Source: Micromonospora peucetia (GTDB taxonomy: Bacteria; Actinomycetota; Actinomycetes; Mycobacteriales; Micromonosporaceae). From it: 64,000 bases of DNA. This document shows positions 54,893 to 63,543 of this stretch, piece after piece; positions within the stretch are counted from its first letter, which is position 1; each line of letters begins with the position of its first letter. The stretch spans positions 3,844,001 through 3,908,000 of the forward strand of contig NZ_FMIC01000002.1 of assembly GCF_900091625.1 (NCBI RefSeq), read 5' to 3'. The notes beneath the pieces are model-generated. The model made no database searches and was not told where the DNA came from. It worked only from the letters and a program-made list of their open reading frames with translations. A program made the translations under genes and the position numbers.

Positions 54893-57800
54893 TTAGCGGG
54901 TGAGGGCGGGGTTGGCGGGGGTTGTTGGGGGGCGGGTCAGGTCCAGTAGGGCGGGGGCGTTGTTGCGTAGCGCGAAGGCGCGCAGCTCGGCCAGCTCCGG
55001 GCGGCTCGCCGGCGGCTCGCCGGCCCGCTCCAGCTCGACCGCCGCGAAGGTGAGCGCCAGCATCCGGTCGGTCACGTCAGGAATCCCGGCGTAGATCTCG
55101 GCGCCGGCCAGATGCAGCTCGGCGGCCCGCCGGTGGTCACCGTCCGAAGCGGCCAGTGCACCGGTCACCGTCCGCCGTGCCGCCTCCGACCAGGGCGTGC
55201 GGTGACCCACCCGGTCCAGCATCGCGCGCACCCGGGCCGCCGCGTCCCGCCCGGCGAGGCTGGCCGCGTACCCGGCCGCCGCGATCCACTCGCCGCTGGC
55301 GATGGCGGGCACCGCCGACCAGGAGTCGGCCAGCTCGTCGATCAGCGCCGTCGCCTCCTCGTGGCGCCCCTGGAGGGCCCGGCAGAGCGCGCCCATTCCC
55401 AGCATCGTCCAGTGCGGCCGGTGGAAGCCGCCGCGCCGGGCGGCGTCGAGTGCCGCCGCCACGTCGTCGCTGAACGTGGCCGCGGCGTCGTCGTCGGAGT
55501 GGGAGTGGGCCGGTGGCACCCGTTCGCCCCGCAGCACCAGCAGGCAGGAACGCAGGCCGCGGACCTGCATGTCCCAGCTTCCGGTCGGGGTGTCCACGAA
55601 CGCCTCGGCGGCGGCCAGCAGCCGGTCGAAGTCGCCCTCGAACCAGGCGCGCATCGCCTCGGCCGAGTAGCTCGTGGTCAGCGTCTGCCCACTGGCCTTG
55701 CGCGTCGGCGACGACGAGAGCAGAGCGTCGGAGCGCAGCCAGTCGCCCTCCTCGCAGACGGCGTAGGCGAGGTTCTGCATGGCCCGGGGCAGGGCGATCA
55801 GCTGGCCGGCGCGGCTGAGCTCGACGATGCTGTGCAGGTCGTCCAGGCCGGACCGGTCGCCCGCCTGGTAGCGGGCGATGGCCGAGGTGATCCGGGCGTT
55901 GGTGCGGGTCTCGGTCAGCCCCAGCCGCTCGCCGATCTCCGCCGCCCGTTCGGCCGCGGCGACCGCCGGGTCACGCTCGTAGTTCAGCATGTGCAGCCGG
56001 CCCAGTTCGGCGTAGGCGTCCGCCTTCTGAGGGCTGTCCGGCAGCGGGGCGAAGAGCTGGACGGCCCGGTCCAGGCAGGCCAGGGCGGCGGCCCGGTCGG
56101 CGCGCAGCCACGCGGCCTGACCGAGCAGCGTCCAGGCGCGCGCCGCGCAGGCGTCGTCGCCGTGCGCCAGCAGCCGGTCGGCGAGCGCCTGCACCTGCTC
56201 GGGGCCACCGCCGGAGAGGAAGGCGTTGCCGTCCCGGTAGAAGGAGATCTCCGTGCTGAGCAGCTCCAGCTGGAGCCGGTCGAGCGGGTCGGAGTCGTCG
56301 GCCAGCCCGAGTGCCCGGCCCGCGTGGTTCGCCGCCGCGTCGAGGCTGTGCAGCGCGTACGCCCGTCGGGCCGCCCGGTGCAGCGCGGCCCGGGCGGCTC
56401 CGGCGAACCGGTCGATCTCCATGCCCAGCGTCCGGGCGATCTCGTGGGCCGCCCACCGGTGGTGGGCCAGCACCTCCGCCAGGTCGGTGTCCCGACTCTG
56501 GGAGAGCATGTCCAGCCACTGCGCCGTCCGTTCGTGCCGCGCCACCCGCTCGGTACGGGGCAGCCGCTGGTAGCAGACGTCGCGCACCAGCACGTGCCGG
56601 AACCGGTACTCCGGCTGCCCGGCCATGGTGGAGGCGGCCTGCTCGTGCACGAAGTCGCGCTGCTCCAGCCGGCGCAGCGCACGTTCCACCGACTCGACGG
56701 GCTGTCCGAGCGCGGCGGCCACCGCCCCCGGCCAGAACTGCACGCCGACCACGGCGGCGGCCAGCAGCACCGTGCGTTCCTTGGCGTCGAGCAGGTCGAT
56801 ACGGTTGGCGATGACGGCGTGCACGCTCTCCGGCATCGGTAGGTCGAGGTGCTTCTCCAGCGACCAGCCCCGCACGGACTGGCGCAGCGCGCCCTGCTCG
56901 ATCAGCATCCGGACGTACTCGTGGGCGTAGAGCGGGTTGCCGCCGGCCACCTCGACCAGCGGCGTGAGCATGTCGGCGGAGAAGGCCGCCCGGCCGAACA
57001 TGTGGGCGTAGAGCGCGGCGATGCCGGTGTCGCGCAGCGGGGGCAGGGTGATGGTCACCGAGCCGGTGATCGTCCCCGCCCAGCTCGGGTCCCGGTCGAC
57101 GAGTTCCGGCCGGGCGGTGCACAGCAGCAGCAGCGGCACGTCCCGGGCGGCGGTGCCGAGCAGCTCCACGAAACGCAGCATCGCGTCGTCGGCCCAGTGC
57201 AGGTCCTCGAAGACCAGCACGGTCGGCCGGCGGGTGGCCAGGGCCAGCAGGAAACGCCGCCACGCCGACTCGGTCTCCTCGGCCGGCAGCGGGGTCCCCG
57301 ACAGGCCCACCAGCGGGCGCAGGGCGTCGACGAGGCGCTGCCGCTCGCCCGGGCCGACCAGCTCGCCGACGGCGGAGGCGAGCCGCTGGGCGGCGGTGGA
57401 CGCCGGATCGGTGTCCAGGATGCCGGCCTCGGACTTGACGATGTCGGCCAGCGCCGCGAACGCCACGTTCTCGCCGAACGGCGGGCACCGCCCGATCCGC
57501 CAGGTCAGCGGCTCGTCGACCAGCCGGTCCACGTGCCGGTACAGCTCCCGCACCAGCCGGCTCTTGCCCAGCCCGGCCCGGCCGAAGACGGTGACCACCT
57601 GCGGACGTCGGTCGCGCAGCGACCGGTGCAGGGCGTTGACCAGCATGCCCAGCTCGTGTTCCCGGTCGATCAGGGGCGTGACGTCCGGCTGCCGGTCGGT
57701 CGGCTGCCGGCGGACCGGGGACAGGGCCAGCCACACCTCGGTCGTCGTCGACCGCCCGCGCAGGGTGACCGGCGGTTGTTCCGAGTAGCGGATCGCCTCC

Positions 57801-58456
57801 CGGGTGAGGGCGTGCGTCGCGCCGCAGACCAGCACTCCGCCCGACGGCGCGACGGACTGCATCCGGGAGGCGGTGTTGACCACGTCGCCGGCCACGATCG
57901 CCTGGCCGCCGTCGCGGGCGGCGGCCACGTCGACCAGCGCCTCACCGGTGGCCACCCCGACCCGGAAGTGCAGCGAGTCCGCGCCGGTGGGGGTGAACCG
58001 GGTCAGCACCCGTTGCAGCTCCAGGCCGGCCCGGACGCAGCGCAGCGCGTCGGTCTCGGTCGCCACGGGCGCGCCGAACAGGGCCATCACCGCGTCGCCG
58101 ATGTACTTCTCCACCACCCCGCCGTACTGCCCCACGACGCGGCGGGCGGCCGAGAAGAACCCGGTCTGCATGCCACGGACCAGCTCCGGGTCGGCCCGCT
58201 CGACGTACGGGGTGAAGTCGATCAGGTCGACGAAGAGCACACTGACCCGGCGGCGGTCCTCCTGCGGGGACAGTTGCCGCTCGGTGCCCGGCCGGGCCGC
58301 GCCGCAGGAGGTGCAGAACGCCACGTCCCGGGCGAGCGGGCGGAGGCAGTGCGGGCAGACCGCGCCCAGCTCGTTGCCGCAGCCGCCGCAGAAGCGGTCG
58401 CCCGCGGCAGCCGTGCGTCCACAGCGGTCACACTGCGTGGCGATGACACCCTCCAC
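54893..58456 (-). CDS. Zinc-ribbon, class III cyclase, AAA ATPase and TPR multidomain protein
   Basis: The product is 1187 aa from GTG 58456 (GTG 58555 is also in frame). Residues 9-51 form two zinc ribbons (CDRC, CGGC, CPHC, CTSC). A class III nucleotide cyclase domain follows at about 65-245 with metal aspartates D77 and D121, K117 in VEKYIGDAVM, and N194/R198 in VVNTASRMQ. Then come an ATPase with Walker A GRAGLGKS (292-299) and FEDLHWADD, and a long C-terminal TPR-like helical array. All cyclase catalytic residues seem present, so cAMP or cGMP synthesis is plausible. The same type of protein is known as an ATPase-linked regulator with unknown inputs. It is convergent with the acyltransferase gene and divergent from a small gene. 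Confidence 0.9.
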   Translation of the reverse strand: MEGVIATQCDRCGRTAAAGDRFCGGCGNELGAVCPHCLRPLARDVAFCTSCGAARPGTERQLSPQEDRRRVSVLFVDLIDFTPYVERADPELVRGMQTGFFSAARRVVGQYGGVVEKYIGDAVMALFGAPVATETDALRCVRAGLELQRVLTRFTPTGADSLHFRVGVATGEALVDVAAARDGGQAIVAGDVVNTASRMQSVAPSGGVLVCGATHALTREAIRYSEQPPVTLRGRSTTTEVWLALSPVRRQPTDRQPDVTPLIDREHELGMLVNALHRSLRDRRPQVVTVFGRAGLGKSRLVRELYRHVDRLVDEPLTWRIGRCPPFGENVAFAALADIVKSEAGILDTDPASTAAQRLASAVGELVGPGERQRLVDALRPLVGLSGTPLPAEETESAWRRFLLALATRRPTVLVFEDLHWADDAMLRFVELLGTAARDVPLLLLCTARPELVDRDPSWAGTITGSVTITLPPLRDTGIAALYAHMFGRAAFSADMLTPLVEVAGGNPLYAHEYVRMLIEQGALRQSVRGWSLEKHLDLPMPESVHAVIANRIDLLDAKERTVLLAAAVVGVQFWPGAVAAALGQPVESVERALRRLEQRDFVHEQAASTMAGQPEYRFRHVLVRDVCYQRLPRTERVARHERTAQWLDMLSQSRDTDLAEVLAHHRWAAHEIARTLGMEIDRFAGAARAALHRAARRAYALHSLDAAANHAGRALGLADDSDPLDRLQLELLSTEISFYRDGNAFLSGGGPEQVQALADRLLAHGDDACAARAWTLLGQAAWLRADRAAALACLDRAVQLFAPLPDSPQKADAYAELGRLHMLNYERDPAVAAAERAAEIGERLGLTETRTNARITSAIARYQAGDRSGLDDLHSIVELSRAGQLIALPRAMQNLAYAVCEEGDWLRSDALLSSSPTRKASGQTLTTSYSAEAMRAWFEGDFDRLLAAAEAFVDTPTGSWDMQVRGLRSCLLVLRGERVPPAHSHSDDDAAATFSDDVAAALDAARRGGFHRPHWTMLGMGALCRALQGRHEEATALIDELADSWSAVPAIASGEWIAAAGYAASLAGRDAAARVRAMLDRVGHRTPWSEAARRTVTGALAASDGDHRRAAELHLAGAEIYAGIPDVTDRMLALTFAAVELERAGEPPASRPELAELRAFALRNNAPALLDLTRPPTTPANPALTR

Positions 58457-58620
58457 TGGTGGTCCCGCCGGCACCGGGATCGGCACCGTTCCGGTGTCAG
58501 TATCGCCGTATGTCCAGCTGTCGGGTACCGGGCTGTTGGCTTGTGGACAGTCCACCGGCCGGTCCTGCGGTTACAGTCAGGCGGCTGATTGTCGACCATT
58601 GACCACAGGGGGATTTCCCG

Positions 58621-58830
58621 ATGGTGTACGTGATGTTGCAGAGCGACTGGACCGACGGCAGCGGGGTGAGCCACCTCGCGGGCGACTCCGTCGACGTGGA
58701 TGCCGCCACGCTGGCCGCGTTGCAGGCGCAGGGGATCGTCAGCGAGCAGTCCGGTGGCGGCAAGGACGGCACGGAGTGGGTCGGGCCGGGCAGCACCAAC
58801 TGGGTCGGGCCGGGCAGCAACACTCCCTGA
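58621..58830 (+). CDS. Small protein with repeated C-terminal VGPGS motif
   Basis: This 69-aa protein starts at ATG 58621, preceded by GGGGGA. The N-terminal ~42 residues (MVYVMLQSDWTDGSGVSHLA, DVDAATLAALQAQGIV) suggest a compact beta/alpha fold. The tail has two near-copies of WVGPGST/N. No family is recognised. Position between divergent and convergent regulators and the strong terminator just after its stop support a real, separately transcribed gene. Confidence 0.65.
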   Translation: MVYVMLQSDWTDGSGVSHLAGDSVDVDAATLAALQAQGIVSEQSGGGKDGTEWVGPGSTNWVGPGSNTP

Positions 58831-58843
58831 CACCCCACGCACG

Positions 58844-58874
58844 AAGGGCCGGAGCAGCCGCTCCGGCCCTTTTT
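58844..58874. terminator. Bidirectional intrinsic terminator
   Basis: A 12-bp perfect stem AAGGGCCGGAGC (58844-58855) with 58860-58871, a 4-nt loop and a following T-run form the most canonical intrinsic terminator in the window. It serves the small gene and, read the other way, the Crp/Fnr gene ending at 58885. Confidence 0.92.
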
Positions 58875-58884
58875 CGCGTACGCC

Positions 58885-59577
58885 TCAGCGGTCGCTCATG
58901 CCGGCGCGGCGGCGTAGCGCCGCCACGTCGGTGACCACGATCCGCCGGCCCTCGGTGCGCAGCCAGCCTCGGTTGGCGAACGATCCGATCGCCTGGTTGA
59001 CGCTCTGCCGCGAGCCGCCGGCCATCTCCGCGAGCTGGCTCTGGTTGAGCTCGATGGTGATCATCGGGGCCTGACTCTCGCCGGCCAGCCGCACCAGGGT
59101 CTTGGCCACCCGGCCGGGCAGGTCCAGGAAGACGTGGTCGGCGTTCTGCTCGGTCAGCCGGCGGATCAGCCCGCCGAGCGAGCGCATTACCGCGTCGAGG
59201 ATGCGGGGGTTGGAGTGCACCAGTTCCATGAACGCGCCCCGGGACAGCGCGAGCGCCGCGGAGTCCTCGATCGCCTCGGCCGAGGCGGACCGGGTGGAGG
59301 CGTCGAGCAGGGAGACCTCGCCCAGCACGTCCGGCGGACGGATGACCGACAGCACCGCCCGTTCGCCGGTCGGCGCGGTGCGGAAGACCGCGACCGCACC
59401 TCGGCGCAGCACGATGAGCGACTCGCCCGGGTCGTTCTCGACGAAGAGCAGCTGGCCCTTGCGGTACGTCCGGGGGACCGCTGCGGCGATCACCCGCTGC
59501 CGGACCTCCGGCTCCAGCCCGGCGAACATCTCCACACCCGTGAGCGCGTCACCCGGCTCCGGTAGGCGCATCTCCAC
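58885..59577 (-). CDS. Crp/Fnr-family transcription regulator
   Basis: This 230-aa regulator has a cyclic-nucleotide-binding-type beta-roll (GQLLFVENDPGESLIVLRRG, PPDVLGEVSLLDASTRSASA), a dimer helix and a winged HTH (QLAEMAGGSRQSVNQAIGSF). The GExSLLD...R-S-A cassette is like cAMP-binding Crp proteins, though not all ligand residues are certain. The start GTG 59577 has GGGGAGGGG about 9 nt upstream. Its neighbour with a nucleotide cyclase domain lies 300 nt away, so a cAMP circuit is conceivable (inference). Confidence 0.9.
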   Translation of the reverse strand: MEMRLPEPGDALTGVEMFAGLEPEVRQRVIAAAVPRTYRKGQLLFVENDPGESLIVLRRGAVAVFRTAPTGERAVLSVIRPPDVLGEVSLLDASTRSASAEAIEDSAALALSRGAFMELVHSNPRILDAVMRSLGGLIRRLTEQNADHVFLDLPGRVAKTLVRLAGESQAPMITIELNQSQLAEMAGGSRQSVNQAIGSFANRGWLRTEGRRIVVTDVAALRRRAGMSDR

Positions 59578-59827
59578 GGCCCAACCCCTCCCCGGTCAAG
59601 GACCACAACTCGCTCACCGGGTGAACCTGAAGGCCCTCGACGAGGTGAACTGACACCGGTTCGGCGTCCGGTAGCGGTACACATCAGATCATGACGGTCC
59701 AGTCGCTTGCTGTACACCCCTCAAATCACTTCCGTGACACTCCCGAGCTGCGGCGACCGGCATGCGGGAGACGGATCCGGCCGCCCCGGTCGCCGGGACG
59801 CGACGGGCGTGGGCGAGGATGACGGGG

Positions 59828-60325
59828 ATGGTCTACCGCTATTTCTACGACTGCGAGTTCATCGAGGACGGCCGGCTCGTCGACCTGGTGTCGATCGGCG
59901 TCGTCGACGAGTACGGCCGTGAGTTCTACGCCGTCTCGACCGAGTTCGACGACTCGCGGGCCGTGCCCTGGGTGCGCCGCAACGTGCTCGACAAGCTGCC
60001 CTCCCCGGCGAACCGCGCCTGGCGTTCCCGGGAACGCATCCGCGACGACCTGTTCGACTTCCTCGTCGAGCCGATCCGGGACCGCCCGGGCGAGCAGTTG
60101 GAGCTCTGGGCCTGGTACGCCGCGTACGACCATGTCGCCCTGGCGCAGTTGTGGGGCGCGATGACGGCGCTGCCCCGGGAGATCCCCCGGTTCACCAAGG
60201 ACCTGCGCCAGGTCTGGGACGACCGTGGCCGGCCGCGGCTGCCGGACGCCGACGCGGCACGGCACGACGCGCTGGTCGACGCCCGGCACAACCTGGCCCG
60301 GTGGCGGGCGATGACCGGTTCGTAG
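59828..60325 (+). CDS. 3'-5' exoribonuclease (DEDDh, Rv2179c-like)
   Basis: This 165-aa nuclease has DEDD-type acidic residues in YFYDCEFIEDG near the start, WAWYAAYDHVAL in the middle and ARHDALVDARHNLARW at the end, with histidine and aspartate in the last motif. From memory it matches M. tuberculosis Rv2179c, a 3'-5' exoribonuclease. ATG 59828 is used because GAGG lies 9 nt upstream; ATG 59819 is also in frame. Confidence 0.87.
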   Translation: MVYRYFYDCEFIEDGRLVDLVSIGVVDEYGREFYAVSTEFDDSRAVPWVRRNVLDKLPSPANRAWRSRERIRDDLFDFLVEPIRDRPGEQLELWAWYAAYDHVALAQLWGAMTALPREIPRFTKDLRQVWDDRGRPRLPDADAARHDALVDARHNLARWRAMTGS

Positions 60326-60385
60326 GTTTGGTCGGTTCTGTCCCGGGCACCGGTGCGACGTCGAGCCGATGTGAGGGAGAGTCCC

Positions 60386-60889
60386 ATGAGCAACGAACCG
60401 ACCGCCGCCGCCGACGCCCGACGCCGGGTCACCGAGCTGGTCCGGGAGGCGCGGATCTGCATGCTGACCACGATCGCCGTGGACGGCCGGATGGTGAGCC
60501 GCCCGATGGGTTTGCAGGAGGCGGAGTTCGACGGCGACCTGTGGTTCTTCGCGTACGCCGACTCCGCCAAGGTGCGGCAGATCCGCGTCAACCCGGAAGT
60601 CGACGTCTCCTTCTCCGACTCCCGGCGCAACTCCTGGGTGTCGGTCTCGGGCACGGCCCGGGAGGGATACGACCGGGCGAAGGCCGAAGAACTGTGGAAC
60701 CCGCTGCTCAAGGCGTGGTTCCCGGACGGGCTGGAGACCCCGGGGATCACCCTGATCAGGGTGCACGCCGGCTCCGCGGAGTACTGGGACTCTCCGTCGA
60801 GCACGGTGGTCAACCTGTTCGGCTACGCCAGGGCGGCGGTGACCGGCAGACCGCCGAAGGCGGGGGAGAACCACGAGGTCAGCTACTGA
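60386..60889 (+). CDS. PPOX/general-stress-protein-26-like flavoprotein
   Basis: This 167-aa protein has the split-barrel pattern of pyridoxamine-phosphate-oxidase-like proteins: ARICMLTTIAVDGRMVSRPM, then DLWFFAYADSAKVRQIRVNP and SWVSVSGTAR. Relatives bind FMN or F420. The start ATG 60386 has GAGGGAGA upstream. It follows the exoribonuclease by 60 nt. Substrate unknown. Confidence 0.85.
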   Translation: MSNEPTAAADARRRVTELVREARICMLTTIAVDGRMVSRPMGLQEAEFDGDLWFFAYADSAKVRQIRVNPEVDVSFSDSRRNSWVSVSGTAREGYDRAKAEELWNPLLKAWFPDGLETPGITLIRVHAGSAEYWDSPSSTVVNLFGYARAAVTGRPPKAGENHEVSY

Positions 60890-61066
60890 CCGGTAGGTCG
60901 ACCGACCGGTGGGACCGGCCCGGGGCGCGGTGTCGGCGTACTCCTGCGGCGACTACAGTGCGCAGTGACGGCCCGCCCCGGGCCGGCAACGGCGCCGATG
61001 GTCTTGATCCGACACATATCCTGGGGCAAATCGGGCTTCACCTGATCCCAGGAGGATGAGCAGATC

Positions 61067-62095
61067 ATGCGTATCGGCGTGCTCACCGGCGGCGGCGACT
61101 GCCCAGGTCTGAACGCGGTCATCCGGGCGGTGGTCCGTAAGGGCGTCGCCAGCTACGGCCACGAGTTCGTGGGTTTCCGGGACGGCTGGAAGGGCCCGCT
61201 GGAGGGCCTGTCCCGCCCCCTCGGCATCGCCGAGGTCCGCGGCATCCTGCCGCGCGGCGGCACCATCCTCGGCTCGTCCCGGACCAACCCCTTCAAGATC
61301 GAGAACGGCGTCGAGCGGATCAAGGAGAACCTCGCCGCGCAGGGCGTGGACGCGCTCATCGCGATCGGCGGCGAGGACACCCTCGGCGTGGCCACCAAGC
61401 TGCACGAGCTCGGTGTCCACGTGATCGGCGTGCCGAAGACGATCGACAACGACCTCGGCGCCACCGACTACACCTTCGGGTTCGACACCGCCGTCAATAT
61501 CGCGATGGAGGCGATCGACCGGCTGCACACCACCGCCGAGAGCCACCACCGCACCCTGGTGGTCGAGGTGATGGGCCGGCACGCCGGCTGGATCGCCCTG
61601 CACGCCGGCCTGGCCGGCGGCGCCAACGTGATCCTGCTCCCCGAGCGGAAGTTCGACGTCGAGCAGGTCGCCGGCTACGTCGAGAAGCGCTTCCAGCACC
61701 AGTACGCCCCGATCGTCGTGGTCGCCGAGGGCGCCCAGCCGCTGGACGGCCAGATGGTCCTGCACAACCAGGAGCTCGACGCGTTCGGCCACGTCCGCCT
61801 CGGCGGCATCGGCCAGTGGCTCGCCGCGCAACTGGAGGCCAAGACCGGCAAGGAGGCCCGCACGGTCGTGCTCGGGCACATCCAGCGCGGCGGCACCCCG
61901 AGCGCCTTCGACCGGGTGCTCGCCACCCGGCTCGGCCTGCACGCCATCGACGCGGTCCACGAGGGCGACTGGGGCAAGATGGTCGCCATGCAGAGCACGG
62001 ACATCGTCCGCGTCCCGCTGGCCGAGGCCACCCGTGAGCTGAAGACCGTGCCGCTGGAGCGGTACGCCGAGGCCGAGGTCTTCTTCGGCAGCTGA
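61067..62095 (+). CDS. pfp: 6-phosphofructokinase, probably pyrophosphate-dependent
   Basis: This 342-aa PFK-A-family enzyme phosphorylates fructose 6-phosphate. The motifs are GGDCPGLNAVIR (N-terminus), GGEDT (101-105), PKTIDND (123-129), MGRHAGWIAL and GHIQRGG. Residue 104 is Asp and 124 is Lys. ATP-dependent enzymes have Gly at 104, whereas PPi-dependent enzymes have Asp104 and Lys124 (established for Amycolatopsis-type PPi-PFK, from memory). So PPi is the likely phosphoryl donor, making the step reversible. The ribosome-binding site CAGGAGG precedes ATG 61067. Confidence 0.88.
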   Translation: MRIGVLTGGGDCPGLNAVIRAVVRKGVASYGHEFVGFRDGWKGPLEGLSRPLGIAEVRGILPRGGTILGSSRTNPFKIENGVERIKENLAAQGVDALIAIGGEDTLGVATKLHELGVHVIGVPKTIDNDLGATDYTFGFDTAVNIAMEAIDRLHTTAESHHRTLVVEVMGRHAGWIALHAGLAGGANVILLPERKFDVEQVAGYVEKRFQHQYAPIVVVAEGAQPLDGQMVLHNQELDAFGHVRLGGIGQWLAAQLEAKTGKEARTVVLGHIQRGGTPSAFDRVLATRLGLHAIDAVHEGDWGKMVAMQSTDIVRVPLAEATRELKTVPLERYAEAEVFFGS

Positions 62096-62110
62096 TCGAT
62101 CCACGGCGTC

Positions 62111-62134
62111 GCGGCGGGCCGCCCGGCCCGCCGC
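62111..62134. terminator. GC-rich hairpin between pfp and proC
   Basis: GCGGCGGGCCG (62111-62121) pairs exactly with 62124-62134 (11 bp). It lies 15 nt after the pfp stop and could be a weak terminator. No T-tract follows. Confidence 0.55.
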
Positions 62135-62165
62135 GCGCCGGCTCACGGCGAGGGGGTACGACCCG

Positions 62166-62987
62166 ATGGCGGGTTCGGTGCACACGGTCGCGGTCATCGG
62201 GGCCGGCAAGATCGGTGAGCTGATGCTCAGCGGGCTGCTGCGGTCGGGATGGCCGGTGGACCGGCTGCTGGCCACCGCCCGCCGGCCCGCCCGCGCCGAG
62301 GAGCTGACCGCCCGGTACGGGGTCCGGGTGGTCGACAACCTCACCGCCGTGGACGAGGCGGAGGTGCTCGCCGTCTCGGTCAAGCCGCAGGACGCGGCGG
62401 CGCTGCTGGACGAGATCGGGCCCAAGGTGCCGGCCGACAAACTCGTGATCTCCCTCTGCGCCGGCCTGCCGACCAGCTTCTTCAACCGCCGGCTGCCCGA
62501 GGGCACCCCCGTGGTGCGGGTGATGACCAACACCCCGGCCCTGGTCGACGAGGCGATGACCGCGATCTCCGCCGGGGCGCACGCCACCGGCACGCACCTC
62601 GCGCTGGCCGAGGAGATGTTCACGCCGCTGGGCGCGACGATCCGGGTGCCCGAGTCCCAGCAGGACGCGGTGACCGCGCTTTCCGGCTCCGGGCCGGCGT
62701 ACTTCTACCTGCTGGTCGAGGCCATGATCGACGCCGGCATCCTGCTCGGCCTGCCCCGGCAGGTCGCACACGAGCTGATCGTGCAGACCGCCATCGGCTC
62801 GGCCGTGATGCTGCGCGACTCCGGCGAGCACCCGGTGAAGCTGCGCGAGGCGGTCACCTCGCCGGCCGGCACCACCATCTCCGCCGTGCGCGAGCTGGAG
62901 AAGCACGGCGTACGCGCGGCGCTGCTCGCCGCGCTGGAAGCGGCCCGCGACCGCGCCCGCGAACTGGCCGCCCAGGCCGTGGACTAG
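62166..62987 (+). CDS. proC: Pyrroline-5-carboxylate reductase
   Basis: This 273-aa enzyme catalyses the last step of proline synthesis with NAD(P)H. The Rossmann motif VIGAGKIG is at residues 10-17; the C-terminal family signature includes GSGPAYFYLLVEAM, LREAVTSPAGTT and ISAVRELE. ATG 62166 has an AGGGGG purine tract upstream. Its stop is 4 nt from the end of the convergent PIN-like gene. Confidence 0.95.
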   Translation: MAGSVHTVAVIGAGKIGELMLSGLLRSGWPVDRLLATARRPARAEELTARYGVRVVDNLTAVDEAEVLAVSVKPQDAAALLDEIGPKVPADKLVISLCAGLPTSFFNRRLPEGTPVVRVMTNTPALVDEAMTAISAGAHATGTHLALAEEMFTPLGATIRVPESQQDAVTALSGSGPAYFYLLVEAMIDAGILLGLPRQVAHELIVQTAIGSAVMLRDSGEHPVKLREAVTSPAGTTISAVRELEKHGVRAALLAALEAARDRARELAAQAVD

Positions 62988-62991
62988 GCCG

Positions 62992-63543
62992 CTACAACAG
63001 GCCGTTGCGGCGTGCGTACCCCGGGAACTCCGCGCCGCTGCAGGGCAGCCGGTGGCCGGTCCGCCGGAGTGCCTCGATGATCGCACCGGCGCCGGTTTCC
63101 GTCAGCTTGCCCTCGCCGCATCCGCCGGCCAAAAGCCAGATCGTCCCGTGAACGGGCAGGCCGTGGGCTCGGCCGACCCTGGTGGCCTCTTGGTCGTCGG
63201 TGATGGCGACTCCGCCGTAGATGTCCGCGGCGGCGAAGACGCTGGCCTCACCCATGTCGCGGGCGCCGGCCCCGATCCTGCGGACCCAGTCCGCGAAACA
63301 CCGGATCTCGGTGGGCTGGTCGAGGGCGATGATCTGCATCCACTCCAGGTCCAGCGTGCCACTGAGGGCAGGGTGCTGCTCCACACCGGAGCGAAGCTCG
63401 TCCAGCACCACGGCCGTGGAGGCGCACGGGTGGTCGATGACCATGGTCGCCAGGACGTCGAGGCGGTCGGCGAGCGCGAAGTGGTTCAGCACCATGGTGT
63501 CGAAGACCCACATGCGTCCGTCGCCGGCGCTGTGGCTGCTCAC
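62992..63543 (-). CDS. PIN-like (DUF3368-type) putative toxin nuclease
   Basis: This 183-aa protein has a PIN-fold pattern: WVFDTMVLNHFALADRLDVL with an early Asp, DELRSGV, GEASVFAAADIYGGVAITDD with acidic pair, and GLPVHGTIWLLA. It starts at GTG 63543, which overlaps the stop of the upstream gene (GTGA), so it is translationally coupled to the ImmA-like gene. This resembles a toxin with its antitoxin or activating protease encoded first. A nuclease role is inferred. ATG 63513 is an alternative start. Confidence 0.75.
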   Translation of the reverse strand: MSSHSAGDGRMWVFDTMVLNHFALADRLDVLATMVIDHPCASTAVVLDELRSGVEQHPALSGTLDLEWMQIIALDQPTEIRCFADWVRRIGAGARDMGEASVFAAADIYGGVAITDDQEATRVGRAHGLPVHGTIWLLAGGCGEGKLTETGAGAIIEALRRTGHRLPCSGAEFPGYARRNGLL

